From contig JARYHS010008074.1 of assembly GCA_031002005.1 (NCBI GenBank), forward strand, positions 283,775,930-283,839,929: DNA of 64,000 nt, given 5' to 3'. A program made the position numbers and the translations under genes. Each line of letters begins with the position of its first letter. Position 1 is the stretch's first letter. Shown here piece by piece: positions 10,560-22,736 of this stretch. This DNA comes from Vandiemenella viatica. Its lineage: Eukaryota; Arthropoda; Insecta; Orthoptera; Morabidae. The notes under the pieces were generated by a model. It ran no database searches and was not told where the DNA came from. It worked only from the letters and a program-made list of their open reading frames with translations.

Positions 10560-10920
10560 TTGGCAATAGTCCGCGCTGAAACATGTGGTGGCTTCATGGA
10601 AAATTTCCTTGCAAACCGCTCAGATTTTGAACATTATCTAGCCCAAGTCAAAGATTTTTGGGCCAGCATTATTACAGAAGCTGTAGAAATCTGAACAACT
10701 GATTCATTAGTTAACAGGGACACTGAAACCTGGCTATTATAATGCTAAAACAGTTTTGCCTCGGTAACGAGCAGAAGAGTGGATGACGTCATGTGCTGTT
10801 TTGGTTTTTGTCTTCCACTGTTTCCGCGGCAGCATGTAGACATTTGGTTGAAAGTAAGGGCTGAGATAGACGCCTTCGAAACGTTCCACAAGTGTGACAT
10901 TTTTACGTGGCTAGAAAACC
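10560..10920 (+). pseudogene. PLE endonuclease C-terminus and 3' tail
   Basis: The plus strand reads VKDFWASIITEAVEI (about 10645-10692) and then a tail with GFCLPLFPRQHVDIWLKVRA (about 10797-10858). The same tail is present on the minus strand at 6200-6470. It is the 3' end of the same PLE family, detached from its RT. Confidence 0.7.
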
Positions 10921-10929
10921 GAGAAAAAT

Positions 10930-11484
10930 TTATTTTTATTATTATATTTAAATTTCACCTCAGAACTTCCCCCAAACTCAACCCCAGAAACTCCCTATAA
11001 ACATTTTCATATCCTATGAATTTCCCAAATTTTTTCGTGTAATCTTATATATATATATTGAACATTAGGATAGGATAAAAAACCACCGCTTACCAAAGAA
11101 GGGGTTTCCTGCGGCGTTGGTACACGAAAAAAAAAAAAAAAAAAAAAAACCACGAACACACAAAGAATAGAATTTTTGAGCATGGTTCTTCCTCAGTAGA
11201 AGTGAGATGGCTGCACGCAAGCGGCCAGCAGCCAACTGCATGAGCCACAATGTCGGTGGCTCATGGTGGGGGAAAAACAACATGGCAAGGAAGTGAGGGT
11301 GGGGGTAGAAGAGCACAGGCTGGAAAACAATGATGAATAGCAAGTATAAAGCAAAACTGTACACAAGGACCCGTCGTGAAAAGGCAGTGTACCTCAGTTA
11401 ATGGTCCCAAAAGCCCACCAAGTAATGGACACTTATGGATCACAAAATTAAAATCGGTACATAATCTCAAATTTATTTAGCATC
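10930..11484. other. No gene recognised
   Basis: Contains a short AT repeat at 11047-11059 and a run of about 20 A at 11130-11149, possibly a retroposon tail. No coding or structural signal was recognised. Confidence 0.5.
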
Positions 11485-12480
11485 ATGTTTCACTCATTTC
11501 TTTAAAATCAATGAGTTGTCTACACTGCACATGTGGCCCCCTCTTATGCTAATCTCTTGATGGGTCGCCTGGAACAGATGTTTTTGGAGAATGTCCCCCT
11601 CAAACCCATCCTGTGGCTGAGGTTCAGAGATGACATTTTTATGATCTGGACACATGGAGAAAACACCCTTCTAAATTTTCTGGATAATCTTAATACCTTT
11701 AATAACTTGCTGAATTTCACATGGACCTACTCCCACACCCAGGCTACATTCTTGGATGTGGACCTGTCCCTTTCTAATGGCCACCTCAGCTACTCAGTCC
11801 ACACCAAACCCACCAACTCATAGCAGTACCTCCATTTCGACAGTTGCCATCTGTATCATACCAAACGTTCCCTCTCCTACAGTCTTGGCATTCGAGGCAG
11901 TTGTATATGCTTCAATCAGAAATCCCTAATGAAATATTCAAACAAAATCTCACAAGCATTGGTATCCCGCAATTATCCCCCAGCTTTGGTTCACAAGCAA
12001 CTTTCACGAGTCACAATGGAACCTGCTCAACCTATTGATTAAGCCAAACACCCAGAAATCAACCACAAACCAGTCCTGATTACACGATATTTCCCTGGCT
12101 TTGAATCCATCGGCAGGGTTATGATTTCCTACTAAGCTGCCCAGAAATGAGATCCATTCTTCAAAAAATCCTACCTGGCCCTCCCAGGCTTCCCAACCTC
12201 AGCCAGCTACTAGTCCACAAACCCCCATCCTCGTCCCATCAGACAGCCCCAAGGATCCTTCCCATGCAACAGACCCCGTTGTAAGATGTCCAACATTCAC
12301 CATGCCTCCACCACTTTCACCAACCCTATCACTGGCGAGAACGTTCCTATCATAAGACACGCTACCTGTGAAACCTCCCACGTAATATACCAGCTAACCT
12401 GCAAACACTGCCTGGCTTCCTACATAGTCTTGCCCAAGCCAAGCCATCTACCTCTGTTTACTTGAAGAAGGGATTTTCAC
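11485..12480 (+). pseudogene. Second Penelope-like family: RT palm/thumb and endonuclease linker fragment
   Basis: An open stretch begins with APSYANLLMGRLE (about 11536). It continues through WLRFRDDIFMIWTHGENTLL (about 11611-11672), where the catalytic DD pair is intact, and YSVHTKPTNS (about 11790-11820). Frame breaks follow. Near 12270-12420 comes a linker with STTFTNPITGENVP and VIYQLTCKHC, as found just before the GIY-YIG core. The motif wording differs from the PLEs at 7-9 kb and 52-54 kb, so this is a separate PLE lineage (Poseidon/Neptune-like by eye). The 5' half of the RT is missing. Confidence 0.8.
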
Positions 12481-13790
12481 ACGAAATATTGTATTTTCTT
12501 TGTTTGTGTTGTTGTTTTGTTTTGCTGCTGCCCTCCTCCCTTCAACTTTGGTGAGTATTGGGTGTATTTTACCTGTCCTTTCCATATAAATATTGCCTCA
12601 CGGCATTTCTTTCCTTTCATTGTTACCTACATATATATATTGTAGATTTTTATTTGACATTTGTTATAAAGATAAAATTTATTATATCACAAAAAAACTG
12701 GTTTATCATTTCAGCTATAAGGGGTAAAACCAGGTTGCACTCTATCTTGAAATGATACTAGAGAAAAACTAATAAGGGGCTACTGCTGTAGTGGACTCAG
12801 GCAAAATCACCCAAATGCAGTTTGTGCATGTCCCATTATTGATAATCTTTTGATTTGTAACATGATGGTGTTTAGCTTTGTCGTGATTATTTTACTTTCT
12901 TTATTTTTTTTTGGACAATTTGTCTATTACAATTGGTTACTAAACAAAAGCTACATAATATTAAGCAAAAATTATCCATATAAATAAAGGGTTTTAACTA
13001 AATTCAGATGTACCATCTCCAACTTTAGGGAGCCAAAATTATTTTTAAAAAAATAAAAGGGAAAAAGCCAAGCATAAAATATTAACATCTGCTCTACTCC
13101 TGATATACATTACCAATGAATATATGCCTCTCAATTCACAATTTACTTTCCATCGCACCAGTCACGTCCTCTGCTAAGCCTGTCTAGGTGGTGATATAAA
13201 GCTTGCAACATCTAAAGCTATCTGACATGATGAAGATGGCAAAGGCATCTGTTGAAATGTGTTTATATAACATCATCTGGCCAAACAACCGAGATGGTTA
13301 TATTTCATCAGTACACTGGGAATGTCTCCACTCTCACATTTTCTATGATAGCAGTTTTTGATGTTTTGCTGTTTCACTCAGCAACATTCAAACAAGAAAT
13401 TGCTAGCACCTTCCCATCTTGAAACAAAATAATTCAATATGTCTCAAAGACATTAAGTACTTCACAGGGGATTTCTCTTAATAATGCAGAATCAAGTAGG
13501 TAGTGGAGAGGTGGGAGGAAGCAACAGGATGGTTTAACAATAAGATCCCGAGAAACTAATAAATTTTAAATGACAAAGACCTTAAACAAGAGTTTCGTCA
13601 CAATGAAGGACAAATTTTATGAACTTTCCCATGACTTTAACATATTCCTACAGTTGACTGCTTTTGAAAATTCAGCAGAGATTTAAAAAGTTAACTGGTC
13701 ATGACAAAAACTATTAACATTGCGTGTTTAGTTTGGTGGAAACAAATGCTACGGAAAGAAAAAGTAATAAATTTCGTGGGAACTGTGTTT
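12481..13790. other. No gene recognised
   Basis: AT-rich non-coding stretch. The first 100 bases may be the 3' tail of the PLE just before it. No repeat array or coding region was seen. Confidence 0.5.
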
Positions 13791-13794
13791 AAAA

Positions 13795-14035
13795 GGCAGT
13801 ATATATGAAGGGTGTGGGAAGATTTTCTTTTTTAGGTAAGGGTGTCAGGGATTGGAATGAGTTACCAAGGGGAATGATGAATAACCTACCAAAAACGTTA
13901 AAAGAATTTAAAGTTAAAATTTGTAGAGGGCAAATGTAGGTGAGAGAAGGATAGCAGGAAGTTGGGTGCGTACGGAAATTGCCACCGGAGTGTGTGCTCC
14001 ATTGCAATTAAATTAAATTAAAATTCAGAGAACAA
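13795..14035 (+). pseudogene. 3' end of a CR1/L2-like LINE
   Basis: The plus strand reads GVRDWNELPRGMMNNLPKTL and EFKVKICRGQM before a TAG (about 13843-13941). The 'RDWN' block just before the stop is the C-terminal end of CR1/L2-type LINE ORF2; the LINE at 44.8 kb ends with a similar IRDWNAQQ. An (AATTA)n-like tail follows at about 14005-14025. This is a strongly 5'-truncated insertion. Confidence 0.6.
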
Positions 14036-14129
14036 TGAGCAGTGAGTAATAAGTAATTAAGATAATTATTATTATAGTAGTTGTTATTCCTATTACTTTC
14101 TCACATTTTTATTGTATCCACTTTTATTT

Positions 14130-14935
14130 TGCTTTCTTGCTTTTGCTGTGATTTCTAAAATGTCTGTACTGTTCTCTTTCTGCTTCATCCTCAGATTTTT
14201 GTGCTTTCTCTGATCGATCAACTCGGATACATCCTCTGTGATCCAAGTTTTTCGGGTGGCTTGTTTTCTGAAGCCTAATGTTTCTTTACCAGCTTCGATT
14301 ATTTCTCTCTTCTATGTATTCTACTTTCAGAGTTACTTCTTAGAACCATGTCTACCATCTCTCTAAATTTTTCTATTGCATTAGATTGCTTCTTTATTCT
14401 CTTGAATTTCAGCCAACACTTCATAGCTATTGGATTATGGTCAATGTTAGCTCCTGGTAATGCTTTAAGTCTACAATTTGATTCCTAAATCTCAGACTCT
14501 GATACAATCTAGCTGATACCCTGGACATTTCCAGGTGTATAACCTTCGTGCACAATTCTTAGATAGTGTGTTCACGACGATGAGTTTATATTTTTCACAA
14601 AATTCAAACAAACTGCTTCCTCACTCCTTTCTCCTAGACTAAAACTCCCTTCAGTATTCCCCTCTTTTCCTTCTCACACTACCATATTGCAATCACCTAT
14701 GATTATTAAATTTTCCTCCACCTTCACATATTGGATTAATTATTTAATTTCATCATATATTTTCTATATTTCTCATCATTGCCTTGTAACATTGGCATTT
14801 ATGGTGGTACTAATATAGCTCGAGTGGGCTTAATTTCTATCCAGTCAATAAACAGTTCAAAATAACTTACCCATTTCCCTACTCTCTTGTTCATTATAAC
14901 TCCTACACCAGTATGTAAGGACATAAACTATACTA
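14130..14935 (-). pseudogene. LINE endonuclease-region fragment (RTE-like)
   Basis: On the minus strand, with frequent stops, blocks read NLIIIGDCNMVV (about 14715-14680), FSLGERSEEAVCLNFV (about 14650-14595) and GANIDHNPIAMKCWLKFKRI (about 14455-14395). They match the order GDFN, GLGERNERG and SDH of the apurinic-like endonuclease of RTE-type LINEs. The N-terminal part of what may be the same domain lies at 16545-16800, so an insertion may separate them. Confidence 0.6.
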
Positions 14936-16540
14936 GGGGTGGAGTATAGGCTTAGTACCTTAACTGAAAGTTCACTTGAGATGAAAGTTCTGTTGAATTT
15001 GACTAAATAATTTTAAATTGACCATGTGCCTGCCTGGAATACTCAACTAAAATGTTTAATGGTCGCCACTCAGCCTTTGTAACCCCAAAGCTGAGAAAAG
15101 GATTTCAGTTTACTATGAAATCACAAAAAAGTTCACCTGGACTAAAATTTGGACTTTATTTAAAAAGTAACATTTTTCAAAATTAGCATCGAGTAGTTGA
15201 GTAGGCAATCGAACAAAGGTTTCCTGAAAAATTGCAGATTGTGGAGAGAATAGAAAACCGACCGAAAAACCCCTTTAAAAATTTAAAAGTTCTTAGTAGT
15301 GGTTAAGATCCCGCTATGGTACCGAAAAATTCATCATGGCCAACATATGTTCCCAGGCTAACTCAGACCGTTTCTGGATACTGCCCAAACCACACCAAAA
15401 CAACTCTCACAGATTCAACTTACACAACACTCCTGGAGTAAAGACAAAAGACACAAGACAACCTCCGCTTATATAGTCTCCGTCCGCACACCACCTCTAT
15501 ACAGACGCTTATGCAAAAAGTATAAATGATTGGTATTATAGAAAGTATTCAAACTTTGATAGTACGTTTTCTTATTTTCAAGATATGTAAAAGTTGTTTA
15601 GTTAGAATTTTTGAATGATTGCTTTCAAGTCACTCGGCGTAGTGATAAAAGTCTCCGAAATTAAGTAGGGGTTTCCCAAATTCCAGTAAATTTAAACATT
15701 TTTTATGGTTACCTGCTGAATTACAATTAATCTAAATAAAATTAGTGTCAAAATGTTCTATAAAAATTCCTGATTTCAGTGATGTAAATTTTATCGTAAT
15801 CTTTGGCGAGATAGCGAAGTTACGGCTTAGACAAAATTTGGTAGTGTAACTGTTTAGAAGTCACTTGGTTTTACGTTAATAATTCATAAAGTATTGTTTA
15901 TATTGAAAAAGTGAAATTATCAGAATTTTCTTTGAATTTAGTTACATGTTTTAAAAGTTATTTTTTTTTTTTTTTTTTTTTTGTGGGAGTGGCTTGGTTT
16001 GATTACAAATAAATCCCAAGTGAACCACGTGTGTTTAATGACAAAATAATCTTTAAAATGTATATAAAATCTGTTCTACTGCATAAAATGTCCTGAAATT
16101 TAAATATGTTAAACTAGATTTTTAGTTCTTTCAGAAAATCTACTTTTTGGTTTGGGAAATTATTGGAAACATATGATAAAAAATGCTAAAAGTGGGAGTG
16201 TTTAAAATTTTATTTATGTTATTTACACGGTCACGAACTACGGAATTTTAGTGAATTTAACTTTCTTTTGAATTATTATTATTATTTTAAAATTACTTAA
16301 CTGCCTTTAAAAGTGTTCATAAATAGTGAAATGATCACGTAGCAAAACTTTATTGTTTACAAGTTAGACAATAATGGATTACCCTGTTTCAGGTTAGTAT
16401 AAAGTTCCTTTACTATTAAACAAAGTTTACTTAATGCTTATATTGTGTGTTGAGTGGCTTTACTGTTTCTAACTCGGTTTGTTTATCACATTGGGTTACA
16501 GTATCAGCTTCTACATAAAACGTTTCTCCCATAACCTATG
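14936..16540. other. Unassigned insertion between two LINE endonuclease pieces
   Basis: No coding sequence was recognised. It contains a run of about 22 T at 15961-15982. Its position between two halves of one LINE domain suggests it is an inserted element, but no terminal repeats were found. Confidence 0.4.
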
Positions 16541-16544
16541 CATG

Positions 16545-16800
16545 CAATGGAAACTATATGTTTACTGTGAATTTACTTCCTCCCTTATACTTGAAGCTAA
16601 GAAACTAGAAGTTACCAAAATTCTTAGGTACTTACAAGTAACTCCACTGATAGCTTTTGTGCTATTCTACGTTCCCCAGATCAGAATGCTTTACATCATT
16701 CCACATAATCTCACTAATCCCAACAATGTTTAACTTGCGTCATCCATCTCCCTTTTTCAGTTTTCTAATCTGCCTGTCCTATTTAGACTTCTAATACTCG
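16545..16800 (-). pseudogene. LINE endonuclease N-terminal fragment (RTE-like)
   Basis: The minus strand reads REMDDASLNIVGISEIMWND (about 16765-16705). This matches the opening of RTE-type endonucleases, where a 'DIIGLSEVRW'-like motif holds the catalytic Glu (here ISEIMW). Codons decay soon after. It is probably continuous in origin with 14130-14935. Confidence 0.55.
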
Positions 16801-17334
16801 ATGCTCCAACTCAGAATGTGTCTATTCATTCTGACGACTCCTCCCTGAGCAACTCCCACCAAGAAATCCAATTGGGGGATTATTTTATCTGCGGAATATT
16901 TTACCATCATTCTATACATAATACTGTTTGACCCGACAGACGTTCTGTCCAAAATTGAATAAATTTGTTTGTGATCATTTTGTGAATTTGTGAAAAGCTG
17001 TTGAAAATGTGTAAACAAAGTAAAAATGAGAAAAACATATTTCTGAGAGGTCATTGTATTTATTAATGATTGTGTCCATGGTTATTCAATTTGAGGAGGA
17101 GTACATTCAAAAGTATTCCAATGGGAAATTTTACACGCGAGACGTATTCTATTGACAGAACATCACTGAAATGTTGGAAATAAGTGATGTGGCTGGAATG
17201 TGATCAACATAGAATCACGCGGTTTTGTTCAAAAGTTTAAGTCACAGTTAAATTAAGTGAGAATTTAATGTTAAACAAATGATTTATTTTCATCCATTAA
17301 ATTTGAAATCTTAATGAATCTCAAGGCGTTTTAT
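16801..17334. other. No gene recognised
   Basis: AT-rich non-coding stretch between LINE and Helitron remnants. No motif, array or terminal repeat was recognised. Confidence 0.5.
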
Positions 17335-17960
17335 TTACATTTCGATCAATGCACCACCAAACCGGTTTTGATTGTTTGGTAGATCTTGCATCGTTCAGTT
17401 CAATGCCACCAAAGATTTTTTATGTGTCATCGTACATTCATCCCAAGTAATCAGTTTGCAATTCTGCAGAAATTTGGGCATCATACAATGTCTCGAAATG
17501 CTGCAACCATTTCAACGGCAACTTGAATGGTGAATGAGTTGTTCGACCACCTCCCAACAACGTAGCTGCAATTCCGGATGAAGCAAAAGCAATTTCATTT
17601 TGCAAGCCAATAGTTGCCAAATTCAATGAGATCAAAAAAACTTTCCAATTACACGTAGAGCATACAAGAAGAAAATCCATTCACAACTTCCATGAGCAAA
17701 TTTTTGCTACCGATTCAACAATAGAAGATTCGCTCAAACTGGTTATCTCAATGTATCACAATCATTATTTTTCACATTTCAACTCTTGATTAAATTTGTC
17801 GTCTATTGGACAATTGTGCGCTGTCATGAATAATTGAGGTAATACCTTGTTCAATATCAAACACATGTCCTCAATTAATATTAATGGAACAAAGTTTAAA
17901 TAAGTACATTTGTTGGAGAGATCGTGAAACACAAAAATAAAAACCAAATGTAACTTTATT
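17335..17960 (-). pseudogene. Helitron Pif1-like helicase fragment
   Basis: The minus strand carries in order IEDMCLILNKVLPQLFMTAH (about 17885-17820), NLATIGLQNEIAFASSGIAA and LLGGGRTTHSPFKLPL (about 17630-17520), and ITWDECTMTHKKSLVALN (about 17440-17365). The WDEC box is the Walker B motif of the helicase half of a Helitron Rep/helicase. The Walker A segment (about 17650-17710) is lost or mutated. Stops and frameshifts are frequent. Only the helicase part is seen; no Rep domain or Helitron ends were found. Confidence 0.88.
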
Positions 17961-18049
17961 TTAATTTATGCTAGAATGTATTTTTACAGATTTTTCTCCA
18001 GTTTTTTCAATAGAAAATCATATATATTATTTCTATAAGGTATTTTTAT

Positions 18050-19035
18050 GTCACAAGCCTGTATCTTCCTTCATACTTAACCGAAATCAATGAATGAGGT
18101 GTCATTTTAAAGCTTATGGTCTTCCCTTTGGTCACATCATATTTTAAGAAATGAAGTTTTCGGAATCCGGCCCTTAAAGGGCGAAAATGTCAATATTTCT
18201 AAAATGCTGTTTTCTGTGTTATGAGTCAAATATCTCCCTGGATACCTATCTGAGATCGTTTAATGAAGTATCATTTTAAAGATTAAGATATCCGCTTTAG
18301 TGACGTCATATATTAAGACAGAAATGTTTCGGAATTCAACCCTTAAAGGGCAAAAGTATCAATATTTTTGCAATTCGTTTTTGTGTCACGAGCCATTTGT
18401 CTCCCTTAATATCTAACTGATATAGATAAATGAGGTATCATATTAAATATTAAGGTCTCCGCCGTGGTAAAATTATATTTTAAGAAAGGAATTTTTCGTA
18501 ATTCGACCCATAAAAGGCAAAAAAAGTAAATTTTTCTAAAATGCGTTTTTTGTATCTCGAGCCACTTATCTCCCTGGATATCTATCCAAAATCGATACAT
18601 TAAGTACGATTGTGAGGAATAATGTATCAGCTTTGCCGACATCATATTTTAAGAAAGAAGTGTTTGGAATTCAACTATTAAAGGGAAAAAATATAAATTG
18701 TTCTACAACGTATTTTTGTGTCACGAGCCTTATATTTCCCTTGATATCTAATCGATATAGATAAATGACATATCGTATTAAAGACTAAGGTTTCCGCCGT
18801 GGTAAAATTATATTCTAAGAAAGGAATTTTTCGTAATTCGACCCATAAAGCGCAAAAATGTCAATATTTCTAAAATAAGTTTTTTGTGTTTCGTGCCATT
18901 TATCTCCCTGGATTTCTAACCAAAATCGATAAATGAAGTAGGAGTATGAAGAGTAATGACTGAACTTGGTGACATTATATTCAACCTCACTATTCATCGC
19001 ATTTTATTCGCGAAATTTTCGCACGGGTCGTCTAA
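18050..19035. repeat. Tandem repeat array, about 160-178 bp unit, six diverged copies
   Basis: A block of the form TCTCCCTGGATATCTA recurs near 18066, 18232, 18410, 18569, 18734 and 18904. Linked blocks (TTAAAGGGCAAAA, GTCACGAGCC, GGAATTCAACCC) keep the same order. Copies differ by roughly a fifth or more. The array ends at about 19035 in a GC-richer tail with TTCGCGAAATTTTCGC and CACGGGTCGTCTAA, which looks like the end of a larger element carrying the array. Confidence 0.85.
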
Positions 19036-19129
19036 TATTTAATTATTTTCAACACCGGATCATAAGTAGTAAACAAGGAACAACGCATATCCATCGTTCG
19101 AATCATGAGTTATGGTCTTGAGTTCATAT

Positions 19130-19490
19130 AAAAATCCAATAGAAAAAGCACATTCAATTTTTCCTGAATTTTTATATTTTTCAATTTTTCTTTCTCTAAA
19201 AACTTTTATGGGACCATTATGAACATTTTTTAACAAATAACAATATCAGTCCATACAAAAAAAGCACTTTCAGTTTATTAATGAATTTTCCAACTTTCCA
19301 GGCAACTTTTCCAATTTTTATTTTTCTAAAAATCTCATATGGACTAATACAAACATTTAAATTATCCGAATCAGTCCCTAGAAAAGTCAGTTTTTCACAA
19401 TGTTTTCAATTTCCTGGAAAACTTTTCCAATTTTTCTTTTTTCCTAAAAACCTTATTCGGACTATTATTTAAAAGTAATAGCCAAATCGG
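19130..19490. repeat. Second tandem repeat, about 118 bp unit, three copies
   Basis: Units start near 19137, 19250 and 19374, each with a GAAAA(A)G-type block, then TTTTCCAATTTTT, then CTAAAAA and GGAC(T/C)AT. The unit is unrelated to the array just before it. The sequence is T-rich and non-coding. Confidence 0.6.
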
Positions 19491-19599
19491 TCGGGTCATT
19501 CAAGTGAGGCATTTACCAACAGATAGCATTTCATTTTTATTACATAGATGAGAGAACTACTAGATATGTTAGTTTATACAAGTGGATAAGGGGTCAAAG

Positions 19600-20300
19600 C
19601 CAGTGGAGGTTCTCAATGAGTAGATGAGATGAGACAGGAAATGCATGTAATGGGACAACATGTTGGCATATTGATTCAGAGACATGAACAGTTGTCAGGA
19701 AAACAGGAATAGCTTACATAAGGGTTTGAAGATACAAAATTTGCAGTAAAGCAGTTGGGGAAAAAAATGAAAACAATAGGTAAGCAGATGGCAGATATAA
19801 AGACATATAAGGGTAGGTAAAGAACAGATTTGGGAACATAAGATTCTTGTGCCAATAACCAATAGTAATACCCTGAGTGTAGACGAGAAGGAAGAATTTG
19901 AATTTTACAATGACGGTGGGAAATTGTATCCTGCAGAATTTATAGGTAATTTTGAGAAGTCAAGGATATGCATTATTGGACAATTGAAACACTACAGTGG
20001 TATGAAAACATATGTCGGAGTGTTGGGGAGACAGTAAGTACACAATTACTAGCTGTTGAGAGAGAATTTCCTTAATTATTTCTGGTATACAAGGATAAAA
20101 ATACAAGAGACGAGGGAACTTTGGATGGTAGACCCCATAGGCTGGGAAGGAGGTCGCACCACGATTTTTGCCACAAATGCTGGGTATGATGAATGTACTT
20201 AGTACATCCTTATAGAGAAGAATTCATAGATTTAATTTGGGCTAGGTTCCCTCCCCAAACACTTAACTTAATTGTGACTATGAAAGTAATAAGAATCGTT
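19600..20300 (+). pseudogene. LTR-retrotransposon gag-like remnant
   Basis: A coiled-coil-like stretch reads MRQEMHVMGQHVGILIQRHE (about 19628-19690) and an Arg/Lys-rich block follows. FEFYNDGGKLYPAEFIGNFE lies at about 19898-19956. After frame changes come EFLNYFWYTRIKIQET (about 20064) and WARFPPQTLNLIVTMKVI (about 20239-20290). The order 'LHPveFl..F', 'F..yFW' and 'hFPp' is that of Ty3/Gypsy-type gag proteins as I remember them. No LTR, protease or pol was found. The region to 20800 has further open but unrecognised sequence. Confidence 0.4.
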
Positions 20301-20800
20301 ACAGCGTCTGGGTGCCCATGAGTAGTATACCAAACATTATTTGAAATATGAGTGTAGCGCAGAGAGAGAGAGAAAGCGAGCAAAAATGCCCCAAGGACTG
20401 ATCACTGTTAAGAGATGGGGATTCTGAGGAAGAGGCTGTGAAGGATATGATCGAAGGGATAGTACCGTTGAGTTAATGAACAAAACAGGCAGAAGGAAAG
20501 GGAAGTACAAAATGGAGGTTCTTAATCAGAAACTGCCGAATGTTGGATCCACAGTGGTGGGAACAAATATGGGATGATAAGGAAGTAGTTGGGAGAAATG
20601 AAAAAATGATTTGGGTGCAATGTGATAGTAAGATACGAGGTGATAAGTCATTTGTAGACAGGATAGTGTGTTCTGCTATACTAACGTCAAAGTTCAACTG
20701 GTGTGTGTGTGTTTTTTTTCAGTGGCTCAGAAAGCCAAGAAGATTTAAGAAAGTGGTTATAAAAATGGAAGAAAACTGGAACGTTAGAAAAAAGGAGATT

Positions 20801-21419
20801 TAACTAGTTTCAGATTTTCGGGGAGTTCTGAAACCCATTCATATTGTTAGATATACGGGCATTTACTATTGTCTCAGGAAGGGATGCCCTAATACTGCAT
20901 AGTTTGATGTTACATATTTTTTGTAATCCTTTTCTCACAAGTAAAGAGGTATCTTCATAAGCAGTACATATTAAATTACGTTGTTTAGTGACTTTTGGGG
21001 ATTTTTCAATGTTGAGGTTGGGACCAAATTGCCATAATAAAAATTAAATATTATGAGACATAGACCAACAAAATATATGTAGTTGGTAATAATACATGAT
21101 TTTCTGTTTAGGTCAAAGAAGTTAGTTAAATAATCACCTGGAGGAGATATTAAAGTTGTAAATAGTTTTATTGACTAGTAATAAATGGCTGTTATAAAAT
21201 AAGATATTTGTCAAAGTGAATGTTGAATGGAATGACTGAATGCACATTGTGAATTGTATGGATTTGCTATATACTTTAAGTAATTAGTTAAGAGTAGTAC
21301 TTACCTGGTATTCAAGATGCCTTTATAACTTCATGAAGGCTTCAGTCAATTTTTTATGAATAAAATTTCCTGAACCTGGGGAGAGTTTGTAAAGGTCCTA
21401 AACCCCTTCCCCTTTTTTG
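20801..21419. other. No gene recognised
   Basis: AT-rich non-coding stretch. A splice-donor-like CAG/GTAAGT on the minus strand at about 21298-21307 was examined and rejected because no open exon precedes it. Confidence 0.5.
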
Positions 21420-21630
21420 CCTATGGCTGTAAACCTCATTGACATCATTAGAGGCGGGGAAACTATGGGGGCAAGGAATGAGAAGGAATTCGACCATTTG
21501 AAAGAAGCATACCAAAATTCACCTCTAGTGATTTGGGGAAACCATGGATGCCTGGACAGGGATCCAAACACACATCCCCCTGAATGTAGGTTCAGAGCAT
21601 TACTGCTCACCCACCACGTTCGGTTTCAAG
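21420..21630 (-). repeat. tRNA-derived SINE family, copy 1 (most diverged)
   Basis: The stretch shares the blocks CATTAGAGGCGGGGA, GGCAAGGAA, GAAGCAT, AGTGATTTGGGGAAACCATGG and CACGTTCGG with the copies at 25640, 26283 and 29305. The element reads on the minus strand. The B-box region is degenerate. It lacks a long A tail. Confidence 0.75.
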
Positions 21631-22736
21631 CAACCTACTAATTAAATTAATTACATTACATTCATGTCTACGAGATATTCATCAACTGTAAATTTGTATA
21701 TTTTTCATAGGAATATGAAGTGTTTCAATGGATGAAAATGGTTTGATTAAAAGCAGTACAGTGTCTGAAATGTTAATTAAATGACTAATTAAGAATGCAG
21801 TGTAAGCCAGAATGTTTTGAATAGGATTTTGGCTATTTGGAATTGTTTAATTTTGTCAGATTGATGTTTCAATATCTATAAACATTTCCCAATACCAATT
21901 AAAAATGTTTCTCGGTTATTTCAAGTGATTTTTTGTAAGTTTTGATCGTTTTTGTGTGTTTTATTGTTGGAGCAATTGCTAGTACCCAAAGTGTTGGGCA
22001 GTTCTTCAAATGTTCTCTCACAAGTTTTACATTGTATATGTAAGCTCCCAATTATCTCGGGTGAAAAAACTCGTTCAAAAAGGTACTAGCAGGTACGCTA
22101 TGTCATTTGTTTATCAAGTGCTTTAATATTGAGAAGTGGTCAGATGTTTTGTTCATGTATGTATTTCTGAGCGTTTTGATATAATAAAAGAGCAGTAAAA
22201 AAAATATTGACTGTGTTGCTACTCAAGAAATTATGTGTTGAAAAGCATAAGGAATTCAGCTACATACATTGGTGATAGTTTAAATTACCTGACAACCTAA
22301 CAAATTACATATAAATCTTCCCACCATTATAAAAGCACAAAATTCAGAGTATTTCAACACTACAGAGTCAATTAATATTTACTGGATTTTTACACCTTTC
22401 TTTAACCAAAGTAAATGACATGAATTCCACATACAAGAACGGAGACTTTCCCAGTGTATACATGCAATGAAGAATTCACGGGTGTTTTGAAAAACACAAT
22501 CTGGTGGTACACATGTGAAGACTTCATTGCACGAATTCCACAGTTTGAGGACAAAATCTAATAACCATACTTGTCTTCAGAAATATTGGTGGGAGGGGGG
22601 GGGGGGGGAGAAATAACTGGAGACACTGTTGCCCACCAACATCCAGACATTTTTTACACTCTTAATGGCTTTGCTTCACAATTCTGAGAAATTTTACATT
22701 TTTATTCAGATCAAAAACAATTTGTTATGTACTCAC
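21631..22736. other. No coding sequence recognised; intron or 3' part of the host gene
   Basis: This lies directly downstream (minus-strand sense) of coding exon B, after its GTGAGT donor, so it should be intronic. It contains a run of G at 22596-22609. No further exon was identified. Confidence 0.5.

Noticed and set aside
21298..21380. Strong splice-donor sequence CAG/GTAAGT on the minus strand
   Set aside because: No reading frame before it stays open from any plausible acceptor; likely chance or part of a repeat.
22590..22610. G runs here and at 24525-24539 as possible quadruplex or regulatory sites
   Set aside because: Single uninterrupted G runs without further G tracts; simple slippage is the easier explanation.
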